Assembly (NCBI GenBank): GCA_947652115.1
Contig: OX393564.1
Coordinates: 2,776,621 to 2,840,620 of the forward strand
From: Blastomussa wellsi
Taxonomy: Eukaryota; Cnidaria; Anthozoa; Scleractinia; Plerogyridae
Length of the DNA: 64,000 nt
Reading direction: 5' to 3'
Shown here: positions 1 to 13,823 of the stretch, piece by piece
Numbering within the stretch: the stretch's first letter is position 1
How the letters are laid out: each line of letters starts with the position of its first letter
The notes under the pieces: generated by a model
The model's input: the letters and a program-made list of their open reading frames with translations, nothing else
Told to the model about the DNA's origin: nothing
Databases searched by the model: none
Position numbers and translations under genes: made by a program

Positions 1-2330
1 AATCGGGTACTTTTGAAAGAGAATCGATTTGCTAGACGCGAAATATTCGTCGTCTTCGCAAAAATACCCCATGATTATGCCAGAATTAATTTATTGTAGT
101 AATATTATACTCGAGCTTGTAAGGGCTTACTTTTGTTAGTCTCGTGAAAGATCTTTGTGCTTAAAACTTGAAAGACTTGTGAAAAATTTATGCCAAGATC
201 AAATGTGGCGCTATTTGTAAGAAAAACAGCTTGCGTTTAATCTGTCTACTTGGAAAAACATTTTGTTTTACCATCGACTGTTTATATTACCAGTATTGGT
301 TTATTTTACATTTAAAGAATCGTTTTGTTTAATTCCAACGAACGTTAATGTTTACTTTGTACGATCTCTGTCACATTGAATGAAGGAAACTGCGCCACTT
401 TTCTCTTCAACTGTAGGCGTTTTTAAAGTGATCCTCGTAAACTTAACCTTTTTCAATACAAAATTATTTTACTGTATAAATGAATATTTTATTAGAAATC
501 TTTCACCTCATTGCTTTCCAAAACCCACCTACTTAGTCAATTATTCCAAAACAGAAATTACTAGGAAAAGGTTTCCACTTTGTTATTTTTGGGGTGAACC
601 TTGTACTTAGAGTAGAAATGATTGAATTAAAAACAATATATTTAAAGATTTCATCTGGTTTGTTTATGGAACCTGAGAAATACTGGCTAATGCCGACAAT
701 AACTCCCCAACTCGCTAATTGATTTTATTTTTCCTTCTGTACCAGGTATTTATTATTTATGAAAGTCACAAATGTCTAGGCAATAATTGCTGCATTTTGG
801 TATTTTTATGAATATTTTTATTTTATTACTTTTCAAGTTGCTTCCTACATTTTTATAACTTAGCAATCGGTAATTTTGAGCTTATTCTATTACTGGCCTT
901 GCTTGAAAATCGAAATTTAATAAAATTATTACAGAATGTTTTCTGATCAATTATGTGTGCATATTATTGTTTTCCTAATTGGTCCTTTGTCGTCGCAAAA
1001 CTTTGAAGGTGTTCACAGTTTTCTGTATTCTATTTCAGTATTGTATTTTCACATAAATTGTACAATTTGTGTGCAGTTAGTGTTTTTTTATGAGTCATTG
1101 CAAAACTTTGGTTGTGCTTAAATTAAGGAGACAAATTCCACATTTGCATAACAACCGTACTGGGTTTTTAAGAATTACTGATAATTTCATCTCCACAATA
1201 TCGTTTTGCTGCAAGCCAATATCTCATAAATACTTAATTTCTTGCACCAAGCATAAGTAATCTACCACTGATGTCTTTCCTTTATAAATTCCTATATTCC
1301 TTTGACAAAAACGATCATGATAATGTAGCTTTTAAATTTATTTGTTTATTGCTTCATATTTGCAATTTAATTTTCACGTACTGTTCATTGACAGACAGTG
1401 AAGATTGTCTCCATGTTGTTTGAAAGTTACAGTATTTTTTAGCATTCTGGTGGTTTAAGAAACTAATGTTTTCTCACCATTATAAAATGCAAACATCCAA
1501 AACCTTTACACTTAAAATGTAAAACTGAACTCCTCAACATCTTGGTTACAAAGCAATGTCTATTTTTGTATTACATCAGTTTTAAGGATCTCTTAAAACA
1601 CACAAGTATAAACTTTGATCAGTACATAACTTAATAATTGTACAAAACTTTGTCTGACAAGTTTACTATTCTGTAGATAAAATTGGTGGAAAGATAATAA
1701 ACCAAATGACAACATATTGTAATAATTCAATGTTTATATGTCATTACCACCATATTTAAATAATTTTGTTTTTTAAGGAGGTTCTGTCCCTGTTGACAAG
1801 TTTTAGTAATCATGAAACCTGGGTGACAAGAACAGTTCCAGACAGGTAATGTATATTATGCTCACAAGAAGAGCATTATTAATTTACGACATGGAATTAG
1901 AGTTCAAAGCATTCATTCGAGTGGTTTGCAATGGCAATAAGGTGGCCTCCCTTGTAAGCCATGTGGTTTAATGGAGGTCTCCTTTCCCTACCTAACCTGT
2001 TAAAATTGTATTGTTTCCTATGTAGCGAATGATGATGATGATACTTGCATCCCCCTTTATTGTTATTTCAGACAGCCATGCACTCACTTTTATTTTTATC
2101 TATTACATGTATTTTCCTAAAACAATTTTTAATTTCAGTATGATTAAAGTTTGTTGTTGATGTTTCCTTTACTTGACAAGCTTGATCAGGCCTTTTACTT
2201 CAGCATACAAAGAACTTTCTCTTGAAGCTTGATCTTTTAAACATTCATTTGATTATTCCTTTAACTTACAAGTACATATTTTCAGTAAACATATTAAATA
2301 GTTAGAAGAGACTGAATCTTCTCCTTGTAG
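1..2330. other. Gene-free stretch, probably CAMTA intron
   Basis: No coding exon was recognised here. The first CAMTA exon in the window (2331) starts in mid-domain with one base completing a split codon, so earlier exons must exist. The missing first part of the CG-1 domain was not found in these 2.3 kb, so this is most likely one long AT-rich intron with the gene start beyond the window edge. A short (gat)n run near 2030 looks like a retroelement tail. Confidence 0.55.
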
Positions 2331-5300
2331 GCCTGAAAATGGATCCATGTTTCTTTTTGATCGAAGCAAGGTATGCTTGGCTATAAATAATATAAATATA
2401 ATTTAATGTTGATGAGTGCCTTAAGTTGTGGGGGTGAATAGGGGCACATGAATCTGCCGATCTGTGCTATAATTTGGCCACTACTATCTTTGTTCAAATT
2501 CCAATCTGTGTCCCTTGAAAATTTTCTGTGGTATAGTTTCATTGCAACAGCCAACTTGCCAACCAAGACAAACTACAGATTCTTGATCCAATTTTGTTTG
2601 AAATGTATGAAAATAAATAGTGCATGTTGTGGACAAAGTATAAAAATTTAAACAGCCACTTCAAATAGTTTCTGAGATGGGGTATACATTTTAACTCCTT
2701 TACGCTGAAATGGGGTAACAAGTTTATTCTTTTCTGGTCTGAAACTGGCTAGATCCCAGTGAAGCACTTACAGTATGGCGTAAGTTAACTCTTGGACAAA
2801 GTTATGTTAGTATAACATTCTTTGTTTTTAATTACGGTGCCACAATTCTCTTTGTCTTTTTTCCAGGTCAAAAATTATCGCAAAGATGGCTACACATGGA
2901 AGAAGAGAAGGTCAGGGAATACAATTAGAGAAGATCACACAAGACTGAAGGTTGATGGAGTGGAGGTAAAGTGGCAACAGAAATGGGCTTGGTCCTGATT
3001 TTGTGACAATGTTAGGCAGTAGATGGCAACATCATGGTCTAAACATCGATGCATCAGATTTGAGATCCATTGAGAAGTTAAGAGTGTTGAAATTGACAGA
3101 AAAATGAAGGGGGAGGGGAGCTATTTCACTTACGTGTAGAGTTACCCACTTCCATAGAAGTCATTTGAGAGTGACATCTCTGATAGGAACTCACAAATGG
3201 CTTTTTCAATCTGCTCTGAATTGTAACAGAGTAATTTCCTGCGATAGCTAATGATGTTACAGGTGTCACAGTTAGTAACAACTTTATTTTCTATTTCAAT
3301 CCCTCAGTGTTTAAGTGTACTTTACACTCATTCTGCCTTGGTTCCAACATTTCACCGTCGCTGTTACTGGATGTTGCAGGTACTTTACAGTAATTGTAAG
3401 ACTGTGATTTCTCTAAAAAAGCATTCAGTTTTACAATTGGTTCATGCTTTAGCATGCACTATCGAGTTATGGAGCATGCGGGAAGTTTGGAGAGCACGAA
3501 AGAAGCGTAAGAGTTGCCCAAGGCGATAGCCGAGGGCAACTCTAGCTTCTTGAGACAGCAAGAGATTGGGATCTGTAGGATGTCAAGCTTCTCGAAAGGA
3601 CTTCGCTGCAGGTGCAGAGCTGTGATGTCGATTTGCTCACGCTATCAGCATGCACTATCGGGATTTTGAGCACGCTTACGTATACTGAATTTGATTGCGT
3701 GGCTCTGCTAGCTATGTTATAATATGAATTAGCACTCGCCCGCTCTCAGCCAGGCGAGGGTCAAACCATCAGGCGAGAACAAATCACGGATCACTCGCCC
3801 AGAATATAGCATAACTTTCTACTTTCCAAAAAATAGACTACACTCTCCACAAGAGAAATCTCATACAAGCACTGAAACGCAAACTCCTGGTTCGTAGCCA
3901 TTCAAAAATGACTTCTTCTTGGCACGTTTAGTTGCTACAAGTCTCCTACGCAGACGTTCTTTTGGAAACACAGCAAACTTACTAGGCTTCACAGCAGCTG
4001 AACATGTCACATAATCCTGCCTGCTAAATATCATTTGTTGATTCAATCCATCATTTGTGTATTCTCTTCTGCATTCTAAGACTACTGAATTAGCCGTAAT
4101 GGCCAGTGTGCTCAAGCCAGGGACACTAAGTTATGGTTTAGGGTGAGACCCTTTAATCTTATAGTGCCTTTTTCCACCAAGGTGTCTAAATGGGTACTGG
4201 TGGTAAATTTGATGCTCAGCGTAACCCTGTGATGGACTAGCGTTCCATCCAAGGGGGGGGTAGAAATACTCCCAGCCAGTAATGCTGCCGGAACCAGGAT
4301 AGGCTACGCAACGTAGATTTTTCACTTTACATGTACGTTACAGTGTTGCTTTAGTGATGCCCTGGTCATACATACTGAATAGGCCATTTCCGAGTTCTCT
4401 TGTGCCTCAGCGTCAAAACGAGTCTAAGTGCGAAACCATTCATGTGAAAATGTGTTTTACTTGCATTTTCATTCTCATGCAAAACAAACTTATTTCCATA
4501 TGAATAGTTTCGCACTTAGACTCGTTTTGAAACTGAGGGAAAAGGGAACTCGGAAATGGCCTACTAAATAATTATTCAAGCCAAATGTGTATAATGCTTA
4601 GAGTAGTTGATGTCTTGTAGAATCCTCAGATAGTACTGGTTCATTATTTGAATTTGGTGGAAGAATGCAACAAGCCCATCACAGTGTCTGTGTATACATC
4701 ACCTGACAGCCGCGATGACATTTCACAACAACTGGAAGCCATCTGTAAGAATGTTATTCATTGTTATGAAATAGCTTTATTAAAGAGTTTTTAATAGTTG
4801 CACCATACCTCAGGATCAAGTGGGCCAGACCAAATAGACTCAAAGGCTTGTTTTGCCTGGTAGATTTTTGCACTTTCACTATCCTGTCAGCTGGTGGAAA
4901 AGCTGAAAAGTCATGGAATTTTCATTTTCCCGGCCTAGAAAGTCACTGAATCAATTTGAGTGTGGGTCATGAAAAATCATGGAAAGTGTGGTAAAATGTA
5001 AAAATAAGTGAACCCATTGACTCCTTGAAAAATGCAGGAAAACGCTTAGAATTTTCCGCCAAAAACTAGGAGGAAAATTTCCCTCACTTACCCTTGGCTA
5101 CTCCATGTTGAGTATTTCCCGTCTCAATGATGCTTTCGTGGCAATTCTTGAACCGAAAGCAAGCCCAGTAAAAGGCCAACAAAAGCATAGAAAAGATACG
5201 AGGAAAGGAGAAAGGAAAAGCGAAAAATAACCAATACTTGCATAAACTGCACATTATGCAGCTCCTGAATTTTATACTTTTTATACTTTTTTATACTTTT

Positions 5301-8300
5301 TTATTTAATTGTACATATGTTATTATGAATAATTCTAAAGTACAGATTGTAATTAATTAGGTAGTTAGAACTTTAGCTAGGTGTCCCCAATTAGTGGTTG
5401 TAACTGCTATCTTTATTGACACTGAAATAAAGTTGTTATTATTATTATTATTATTATAAAATAAAGAAATCGAAATTTTGATTTCTGCGCATGCCCGAGC
5501 TAAAATATCGTTAAATGCGATACTAGCGAAAAACCTGGCATGCCTTCATTCTGCAAATGCATTTTGTAGCAATTTGAAGCATATTTAGACTATAACTGAC
5601 TAGAAAATGTTCAAAATGTCTAAAAAACACGTTTTTTTCAAAAATCTCAAGGAGTCAATGGGTTAATAAACAGTTTTTGTTTCTGTAAAGAAAGAAAATG
5701 GAAAAGTTGCTCACGACCAAGAAAACGTTTGAAATTTTCCAAGAAAATGGCCAAATTTAGGCCTGAAAAGTCGTGGCATAGACCCTATGCATAAATGGCT
5801 GCCACTTTAAAATTCTTTTGTATTCATTTAAATTAGCCTTACTAACCTCGGTTTTGAGTTGGTAATTCAAAAGAATTTTTACTTTTAAACGAGGTTAGTG
5901 AGGCTAATTTGAATACATATAAAAGAATTTTAAGTTGGCAGCCATTTATGCATAGGGTCTATAGGTCCTGGAAAAGTCGTGGAAGGTTTAAGAGTACGAA
6001 CCCTGCATTGATCTTCTGATACTCAAGCTGTTATCCTGTTTACATAGATTCGGGTGTTTCACAAGATGTCAAGCCTGAAGTTACGGTTAGTAAAAAACTA
6101 TTTTGTGAGTGTGATTTTAGAACGGTGATCCCTTCTGCCGAACAAGATGGTCCCGCGGGAAACCTGCTTTATTTCAACAACAACAACAACAAAATATTTA
6201 CATAAAAATGTGTTGAAAAGGGAAAGAATCCTCAAAAAGCGCCACCTATAAACCTACTAATATATACAAAAACAAAATATATATACAGAAATTCAATGAG
6301 TTAAAACTGTTGAAACCATCTTAAAATCTAACACAGAGGATGCTTCTCTGATATCAAGAGGGAGACGATTCCATTCCCCAACTACTCTATTCATAGAGCT
6401 TTAGACCAGTTCTAGTTTATGTACGTATCAGTGTCTGTCCCGCAAACGACGTTCAAGTGCATATTCACGTGACGGTGCTGTTTTGAGAAATTCTTCAATT
6501 TGACATTCCAGGTTTCAGAGGAAAGTCCTCCCGCATCACCATCTTCCTCTGAAGAAGGCGAGAATTCATCGTCTAAAGGCAAACGGAACAGCAAAAGAAA
6601 CAAGGCTGTCTATAAAATCTCAATTTCCCCGAACAAGAGTTTCCAAGCCAAAGCTCGCGCTGGAAAACTGAGCATCAAAGTCATCAAAGTGACGAAAAAT
6701 GAACAAGGGCGTTTGACGGTGACGGGGCATAGAGAAGGTTCACCCTCATTAGAGGAAGGCAACTCATCGCACGAGGGGAATGATTCTGGCACAGTAGACG
6801 ACCTCGCCTTGAGCACGTGCCAGCCAGTGGTCGCTTCACGTGATAGCCACGTGTTCGTCACCAGTCCGCAAAACTTCGCACAGCACCAGCCTCCAAGAGA
6901 CATTTCCATACTTTCTGTTGTTCCCATGGTAACACATCCGTCAATGTCCGCTTTATCGTATCAGGTACAGAACTCGCTCGGAAACAAAGAACGCAGCGCT
7001 ACAAATGTCACCCCGACATCAAATTCTCATTTTCTTCCAGAAAGTCATCGATCAAATGTGATTTCAGTCAATCAGCTCTCCAGAGAGACTAACCAGAATG
7101 CTGGAATTCAGTGGAATTCAATTTGTATTAACCCTCGCATTGCAGAGCTGGGAAGCAGCCCCTCCAGCGACTATGGAAGTTACCTGTCTGATGGGGGTAC
7201 CCGACATAGTTTCTCGGGATCAGATTCCATGAGTGGCGGGTTTCCCGTTCAAAACATTCCAGACTCGGATCGTGGGGTGTTTGACGGCCCGTTTCGCGTC
7301 CCGCTTCCCGTGGACCGAGACTCGCAGCAAAATTTCGCCGATTCAGCAAGAAAGGACGAAGGACTGACTCAGCGGGGCCAAGAAGCCTGGTCGTTGACTG
7401 ATTGCAGTCCAGGAACGTCTCAATCTAGCGGCAATGATGTTCCTGTTGATATCACGGATTTGGCGCATTTTGAGTCGCTCGAGTTTGATGACATGTTCGA
7501 TTGTGATCTGAGTCAAGTCATTCCAGAGTGCTTCACTGATTGCTTGACCTCATCACCTAAACACAATGACAGCATTGTAACAACAAGTGGAACTCTGGAT
7601 TCACACGACGCTGCAGCTACTTGCACAACCCCGCAACCCTCGTTTCCTCTCACTCCGTTCACTTCCGCCAGCCAAGAGCCGCTTGCTCAAGCGACAACTT
7701 CCGGTTTGTCATCGACTACCTCTTACGTATTTGTCAAACCCGTCAGCCCTGTGAGGACCACAGTAGTGACGTCGTGTTTTGTCAACGTCAGTAAGAACAC
7801 CCTTGCGTCATCATCCGGGACATTCGTCAGCGAGGCTAGTACCCAGACTAGCAGGCAATTGGGAGGCGAAGTGAGCATGACAGACGTGTCCTGTACTCGA
7901 ACAATTGCACAGCCAACCTCGAACCAAGTTTGTCTTATTGCATCGCAAGCGGAAAGTTTCCAGCAACACGTTGCGGCACCGTTACCAAGCGACGTTAATA
8001 ACAACTATTCACGTGCACTCACTGCAGGAAAAACCGCTGATGCTAGTTCCTCACAGGCGGGAATTCACGTCGTTCCACTCTCCGCGCGTATCACTGACTT
8101 CTCCCCTGAGTGGTCGTATCCTGAGGGTGGAGCAAAAGTTCTAATTACAGGCGAGTGGAAGATGGAGCAAGGTTCGTACACGTGTTTATTTGATGGATGC
8201 AGCGTGCCCGCGATCTTGTACCAATCAGGTGTGTTGCGATGTTTTTGTCCTCCGCACGATCCAGGCCTGGTTACCCTGCAAGTCGCTTGCAATGGATTTA

Positions 8301-11300
8301 TCATCAGCAACGCATGCGTGTTCGAGTACCGTGCACGTGACTCTCCCGTGGCGGGCTCTAGCTGCCATGAGTGGCTTGCCACTGACAATGACCGGTTTAA
8401 ACTGGCTATACTTGATCGCCTGGAGAGATTAGAGTCCAGGCTTAATTCGGACCAGACGAATAATTGCGTGACTAACATGCACGGGAGACAGTGCATGACG
8501 TTTGAAGATCGACTGATCGTCGCTTGTGAAATCTTCCAACGAGCTTCAAGCTCCCCCACAAGCACCACAAAGCACGACAAACCATTCAGAGGAATGACGC
8601 TTCTTCACCTCGCCGCGGCGCTGGGTTTCAAGCGACTGGTTTGCACGCTTTTGAAGTTCTGGCGTGAAAGCGACAGCTCTCTTGTCAGAGAGGAGATGAA
8701 CCCGCTCAGAAAGGACGAATTTGCGTGTACGCCGCTGACCTGGGCATGCGCACTGGGTCAGACAGACACAGCTCTCGTGCTGTTAGAGACTGAGCCTAAG
8801 GCTCTGCTGGAGCCTGAGGCTCGCGGGCGCATGCCCTTGCAGCTGGCGCGGGACAGGGGGTTTCTAGACGTGGTCGATGTTATTGAAGACTTCGTTATGT
8901 CTTCTCCATACAGGTGGGTTGCAGTTTCGTAGCTTAATATTCTGGATGATTAAAATACTTGGTATCTTCGTTACTTTCTTAACCAATTCATTACGGTACT
9001 GACGGCATTTTGCAATCGTTCTGTTGACTTATTTTTCCAGCTTTCATTTCAAGGTTTAGATAATGTTTAAGCGACTTCTATTGAACATATAGTTGTGTAA
9101 AAGTTAAGTTCAAATTTCCCTGTTTAATTGGATGATAGTAGACTTCTCAAACGACTAAGTTTTAGACCATCTATTTATATCTGTACTTTTTCTATTTTTT
9201 CTCTTTCCATTCCTTTAGTCGTTTAATTATTGGAGTGGACCATGAATCTGAAGGAGCTCCATCTCCAATGGCCTCATCGTGCGAGGACTCTCCTCAACCT
9301 CCTCTCTCAGCCCTTCATTCTTGCCCCTTGTTACCAGTCCCAATGGATGCAAACATGATTGAGCGAGCAAATTCGCCGATGTTTGTGGACGGCGACGAAG
9401 ACGAGGAGCCTCAGATGAGCAGGAAGCCAGCTAATACGCTGGCGAAAACCTTGGTGCAGATACATTCCATGATCAGCGAGGCCGAACAGGAAGCGGAACT
9501 TAATCACCGTCTAGCCGGGCATTTAACCCCGTTACACGAGAATTCCCAACTCGTTACACCCGCAAATTGGGGCGCGGCAATGAGGCTGCGGACTTTTAGT
9601 TCGGCCTCGTCCCAATCCTCCCCTCTCACACCTTGCTCGTCAAAGTCTTCGCTGTCTCCAGGTTCTCCCGGCTTCTTGAACTCGCCCCATTCCTCGCCCG
9701 CTGGGCCCGACACGACTGAATTCCAGGAGTTTATTTCCAGCTCTCGTAAGCTGTTAGAAAGGGATTTTTCTGATCTCACGTTAACTGGTAAGTTGGACAT
9801 TTTGATGTTTTTTATTATTAAACTGAAGCACTCACAAAAACTAATGAATGTCAATTTTTTTTAGTTCGTACAGTTTTCCTTATCATACTTTTGTTGCTTT
9901 TAAACTTCTAAACTAATCAAAAGACCAGCAATCGCACGTACAATTTCAGCACGTGACAGTTCCTCCCAGATCAACTTGGCTTTTGATTGTTTCGGTGTTC
10001 CAGAACTTAATCAATGCAGATTCGTTTTCAGTAGTTTACAAAACACCTTTGGCTTCACTTAGCGGGCTTGCAAATGTAGTCTGTAACCTAGTTTCAAGGT
10101 AAATTACTGGAATCCTTTTGGAGTTAACCTTTCTGAGATGCCATATAACAGTTTTAATTGAATTGTTATGTTTTACTGTCGTACAGATCGCGAACAGTGG
10201 GAACTTTATGAAGCAGCCAAGATTATCCAGAACGCTTACAGAAATTACAAGGTTGTTAATGCTCTAAATTTCTTGTTGTTATCTCTTTCTGTTTTTGTTC
10301 GAAAACCCTGTTACTTATCTCTGGGTTATTTGTGCGTTTTTCCAGACAAGACAACACCAACAGGAACAAGAAATAGAAGCCGCCATCTTGATTCAACATC
10401 AGTATCGGAGGTATAAAGAGGTCAGTGACCCCGTGTTTGTAACGCGTCTCGTTAAAGCGCTGTTTTTGCCTTTACTTTAATTCAGTCTTTGGTACAGCTC
10501 TTTACACTTACGCTGTGCTGTCGTTTTGCCGGATAAACTTCAACTAAAGCGTACATAGTTCAATATTTCTTAAATTGGACTTGTTAGCTTGATATTACTG
10601 GTTTTCAGCTAAACAGCTTTGAACGTAAAAAGCCAGTCTGCGACTACGGCGGAAAATGTGTAATCAGCCAAATCAGAACTTGAAGAAAACTGAGGCACGT
10701 AACTGGCGTCGACATGTTGCCGCCTCCAAGCGCGGGAAAACATGTAAACGGCGACTCCATGTTACCGTCAACACTTCAACGTGAAGTGAAGCGGTTTTCA
10801 ATATGTCGTAAAACCAAAACCCAATTACTCAATCTTGCCAATCATAAAAAACACACACAATTCACTGAACCAATCAGAACTCTGCGTACATGCAGCGGGC
10901 GCGAAGCGCGGGTAAACTTCTGGCCTGTCACGTTTGGTTTTGGTTTTCTGATTGGATGAGAAAGTGGTGTGAGATTTTTAACCAATCGAATGCGAGTTAC
11001 TTTCAAATTGTGTATTCTTATTACTTTCAACACTCGAGGGAAACCCTCTCTATCGACTGACGTCATTCGCTTTGTTATTTTACAAAACAGTACATTGCAT
11101 TCAAGAAAATGACGCGCGCTGCACTAATCATCCAGAGTCAGTATCGCACTTACCGTGAACACGAGCGATTCAAGAAAAGTAGGCGAGCTGCAGCCATTAT
11201 TCAGAATAGCTTTAGAAGTTACAGAGAGAGGAGGCGCTCGTCACAGAGACGGCGAGAAGGGCGATTCAGCAAACGACAAGAGGCACGATACATGCAAAAA

Positions 11301-11696
11301 GCCTCCAATAGGTAAGAGCTTTGCTGAGCAGGCTGGAATTAGTTGCTTAAGAGGATCCGTCTGTCTGTCTGTCTGTTTATCTATAGATGTATTTGTCTTT
11401 CTAAGTATCTGCCTGTCTCTCTGTGTTTGTCTGCCTGCCTTTCAGTTTTCCTGTCTGTCTGTCTGTCTGTCGCAATCTTTTCCACACTTCATCTTTAGAG
11501 TTCCAGATCATTTTCAAGTTTTCTTCCATGTTAATACAACTTTGTTAAAGACTTCAATTACAATGAGCAAAAATAAAAGAAATTATTGAGGTAGAAATTT
11601 TAGGGTTTTTCTGCTCTTAAGAGTTTAATTGCATAAAGAAAGAAAGTTTGCGAGTATTTTGCTCTTCTTTCTTACAGATCCAAAGACAACACATAA
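2331..11696 (+). CDS. CAMTA: CAMTA calmodulin-binding transcription activator (5' partial)
   Basis: Eleven exons join in frame: 2331-2370, 2867-2965, 3308-3379, 4621-4744, 6048-6085, 6512-8913, 9219-9787, 10187-10251, 10346-10420, 11091-11311 and 11678-11696 (TAA stop), giving 1240 visible residues. All introns are GT/AG and phases match at every join. The first exons encode most of the CG-1 DNA-binding domain (YRKDGYTWKKRR, REDHTRLKV, PTFHRRCYWMLQ). The 2.4-kb exon holds a Ser/Thr-rich linker with acidic patches, a TIG/IPT domain at about 8072-8335 (ITDFSPEWSYPEGG) and three ankyrin repeats at about 8593-8896. The last exons carry four IQ motifs (IIQNAYRNYK, LIQHQYRRYKE, IIQSQYRTYRE, IIQNSFRSYRE) that should bind calmodulin. 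This is the classical CAMTA order. CAMTAs are nuclear factors linking calcium/calmodulin to transcription. The start and roughly the first third of CG-1 are missing to the left. The short last exon (SKDNT then stop) could be one splice alternative. Confidence 0.93.
3509..3543. repeat. Perfect hairpin within a repeat in a CAMTA intron
   Basis: AGAGTTGCCC and GGGCAACTCT flank a 14-base spacer and can form a ten-base-pair stem. The surrounding 3440-3800 looks repeat-derived, with a recurring GCATGCACTATCG motif near 3450 and 3647. The family was not identified. Confidence 0.45.
4120..4330 (+). repeat. SINE-like repeat in a CAMTA intron
   Basis: The stretch from about 4140 contains a 'GGGTACTGGTGGTAAATTTG' block followed by 'GGACTAGCGTTCCATCC'. 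It resembles the 3' part of tRNA-derived SINEs of marine invertebrates. The same block occurs at 36430-36455 downstream of a tRNA-like head, so the two appear to be copies of one family. An 84-codon ORF on the opposite strand just to the left (3861-4115) was not recognised. Confidence 0.5.
4380..4563. mobile_element. MITE with about 18-bp terminal inverted repeats
   Basis: The ends TAGGCCATTTCCGAGTTC and GAACTCGGAAATGGCCTA are inverted copies. A second inner pair (CGAGTCTAAGTGCGAAAC and its complement) extends the palindrome. At about 184 bp with no coding capacity, this is a non-autonomous DNA transposon in the CAMTA intron before exon 4621-4744. Confidence 0.75.
5240..5460 (+). repeat. Retroelement 3' end with (TTA)n tail
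   Basis: A moderately conserved-looking segment ends in GACACTGAAATAAAGTTG followed by a (TTA)n run to about 5457. This is the typical 3' end of a LINE or LINE-dependent SINE. No ORF survives. The CAMTA intron 4745-6047 is largely repeat-derived. Confidence 0.5.
5778..5963. mobile_element. Palindromic MITE nested in another repeat
   Basis: The ends ATAGACCCTATGCATAAATG and CATTTATGCATAGGGTCTAT are inverted copies, and inner segments also pair. Flanking text on both sides contains GAAAAGTCGTGG-like sequence, suggesting insertion inside an older repeat that spans roughly 5690-6005. Confidence 0.75.
6174..6193. repeat. (CAA)n microsatellite
   Basis: A run of six AAC/CAA units lies in the CAMTA intron upstream of the large exon at 6512. 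Confidence 0.7.
10799..11037. mobile_element. MITE, copy A of family shared with 13824-14167
   Basis: The ends read GTCGTAAAACCAAAAC and CAACACTCGA. The middle contains a TGGTTTTGGTTTT block followed by GATTGG and GAGATTTTTAACCAAT, also found at 13948-14010. It lies in the last long CAMTA intron. The left end is degenerate. Confidence 0.6.
11362..11472 (+). repeat. (CTGT)n-rich microsatellite
   Basis: Two clusters of tetranucleotide CTGT/GTCT units (about 11361-11380 and 11450-11471) are separated by degenerate copies, in the last CAMTA intron. Confidence 0.75.
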
Positions 11697-13823
11697 AAAC
11701 AGATGTAACAGTCCTCTTCCTCCATAAACACCGTACGTACAAGCTTGGTTTGAGACCATTGGCTTGAGACCATTTCAAGCTTCAGCCGTCTTTATTACAT
11801 ATGAATCGCCTTTAATATTAGTAATTTATTAATTTATGTATTGTTGCTAATTTATGCATGACTTCCTTTCCTAATTTATGAATGGTTTATCGCCTTGTTT
11901 TATTCGTGATCATTGACTTGAGAAGACACGTTTTTGAAAGTTTAGGTGGCATTTTTAGCGAGACGTAACTTCTCAAAAATGTTGTGGTATCTTTCCCAGC
12001 AGAGCTTGATGGGAAACATTCACACATTCATTTTAATGTGTATCACATGGTCCAGTATTCACCAATCACATGCGTTTGCCGTCAACACGTGATCCTGTAG
12101 TATGGTTATGCGCATGTGCAAGTTTGATTGACGGGTGATGGTTCAAAAGAAATCCATATAGCATCAAAACATTGAAACGCGATAACAGTTTTTCTTTGCA
12201 TACAAAGCCGGGTTGTTCACGCTTGCATAAAGTACTTATGAAGGTTGAGGTTGATCCACTACGTTCTTCACATTAATAATTATCCGTGCTCCTTTATAAG
12301 TAACTTGTATTTTCTGCCAAGCGAAGCTACCATTCTAAGGTTATTTGAGGTTATTTGACCTCTCGCGTGGCCAACATATCGCATTTTTCGCTTGAATAGC
12401 ATGCGCGTATGGTACTACAGGATTAATCAATCTTTTGTGAGCCTGCTTCATGAATTGTGAGCTGTTTCGCGTGGCGTGAGTTTCTGCGTGAAATATGTGC
12501 ATCCCATATTGTTGACTTCCCAACCATACGAGGTGTAAATATTGTTTGTAGTGCATGCGATACAAGGAGATATTTATTAATATAACTGTTGATATCAAGT
12601 GGTATATAGTGGTTAGCAAATGTTTTTAATATAATGAATTTTAGTCATAGTTCTGAGGAATTATCTCAGTAACACTGATGATATCGTGCATGTAGTAGAA
12701 TTGTAATTTCTCACTTCTTGAGAATTTCCCGCGCCCGCGTTGTTCTTTGCGTTGTTGCTAAGTAATAGACATAATGCTCTTTTGAAAATCTTATATTTAA
12801 GAGAGTGAACAGGGACAGGTTGCCCTCCAATCTATACTGAACTCTCTTGTTTGAGGGATTTTTAAAGACTTACCATTGCCTTCCCTTTTCTCCAATCACG
12901 CTCAAATTTCACAGTCTGACTAAGGTTTGGATGCTCTTTCGTGTGGCAGGATTCGCTTTTCAACCAAATCGAGGCATTCGTACCCAGTCCTCTGCTCGTT
13001 TAGAACATGCCTAATTCAGAGAAATTTTCCCTTGCCGTAATAATTTCAGATCAGCTAGCAGGCCAAACTTGCAACAACACTTTACATGTATGTACTTGAT
13101 AATGTGGCTGGTCCTTTTTTGTGCGCTAGAAATCCCGGCAGTAAACAGGTTAGAATTGTAGATAGGAAAATCGGATATTCTTTGGAAGCTTCGTATAATT
13201 TTGGGAGACCGAACAACTGTCGATTGTCTTAATACTCAACTCGCTTACATCCCTCCCACGTGGATTTAGCCCCTCTCCTGTGGTATCTAACACTCCCCCC
13301 CCCCCCAACTTCCAACGAAACATAACTCAGTTCAATTTGTTTGGAAAGAACTGTGTTTTTAATTTACCAGACTAAATTTCATACAAAATACGATTTTCAA
13401 CAAAATCGACTAGCGATGCGATACTCGTGGAAAAGAGTGATTCTTGATACTCGTGTGTAAAAAGCGAGAAACTGAAGGAACATTGAAGTAATATCGCAAA
13501 TGAATACGAATTTGATGGATTAGAAAATATCTGTTGTGTTTGTACGGGGGTCCAAATCCGCTGAGAGACCGGTGTAATACCATAACTTGTATCATAAGAG
13601 AAAAATCTTTGTCTTATGTGGACTGTATTTATAATATTTAATTTATATGAATCATTTGCTATAATCACGTTTAATCATTTTTGTATTATTTAATTGTCCT
13701 CATGGACTCTTAGTCTGAAGGTGAATATTCTGACTGCACTTGATGGTAGCTCCGTTGGTCATTAATAAATGAACCGAGCAAACTGAAGTGTTGTTGTTTG
13801 GTATTATGGAGCGGGTTTCAATT

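Noticed and set aside
3861..4115. 84-codon minus-strand ORF in a CAMTA intron
   Set aside because: Lies beside a SINE-like repeat and matches nothing known to me; possibly repeat-derived.
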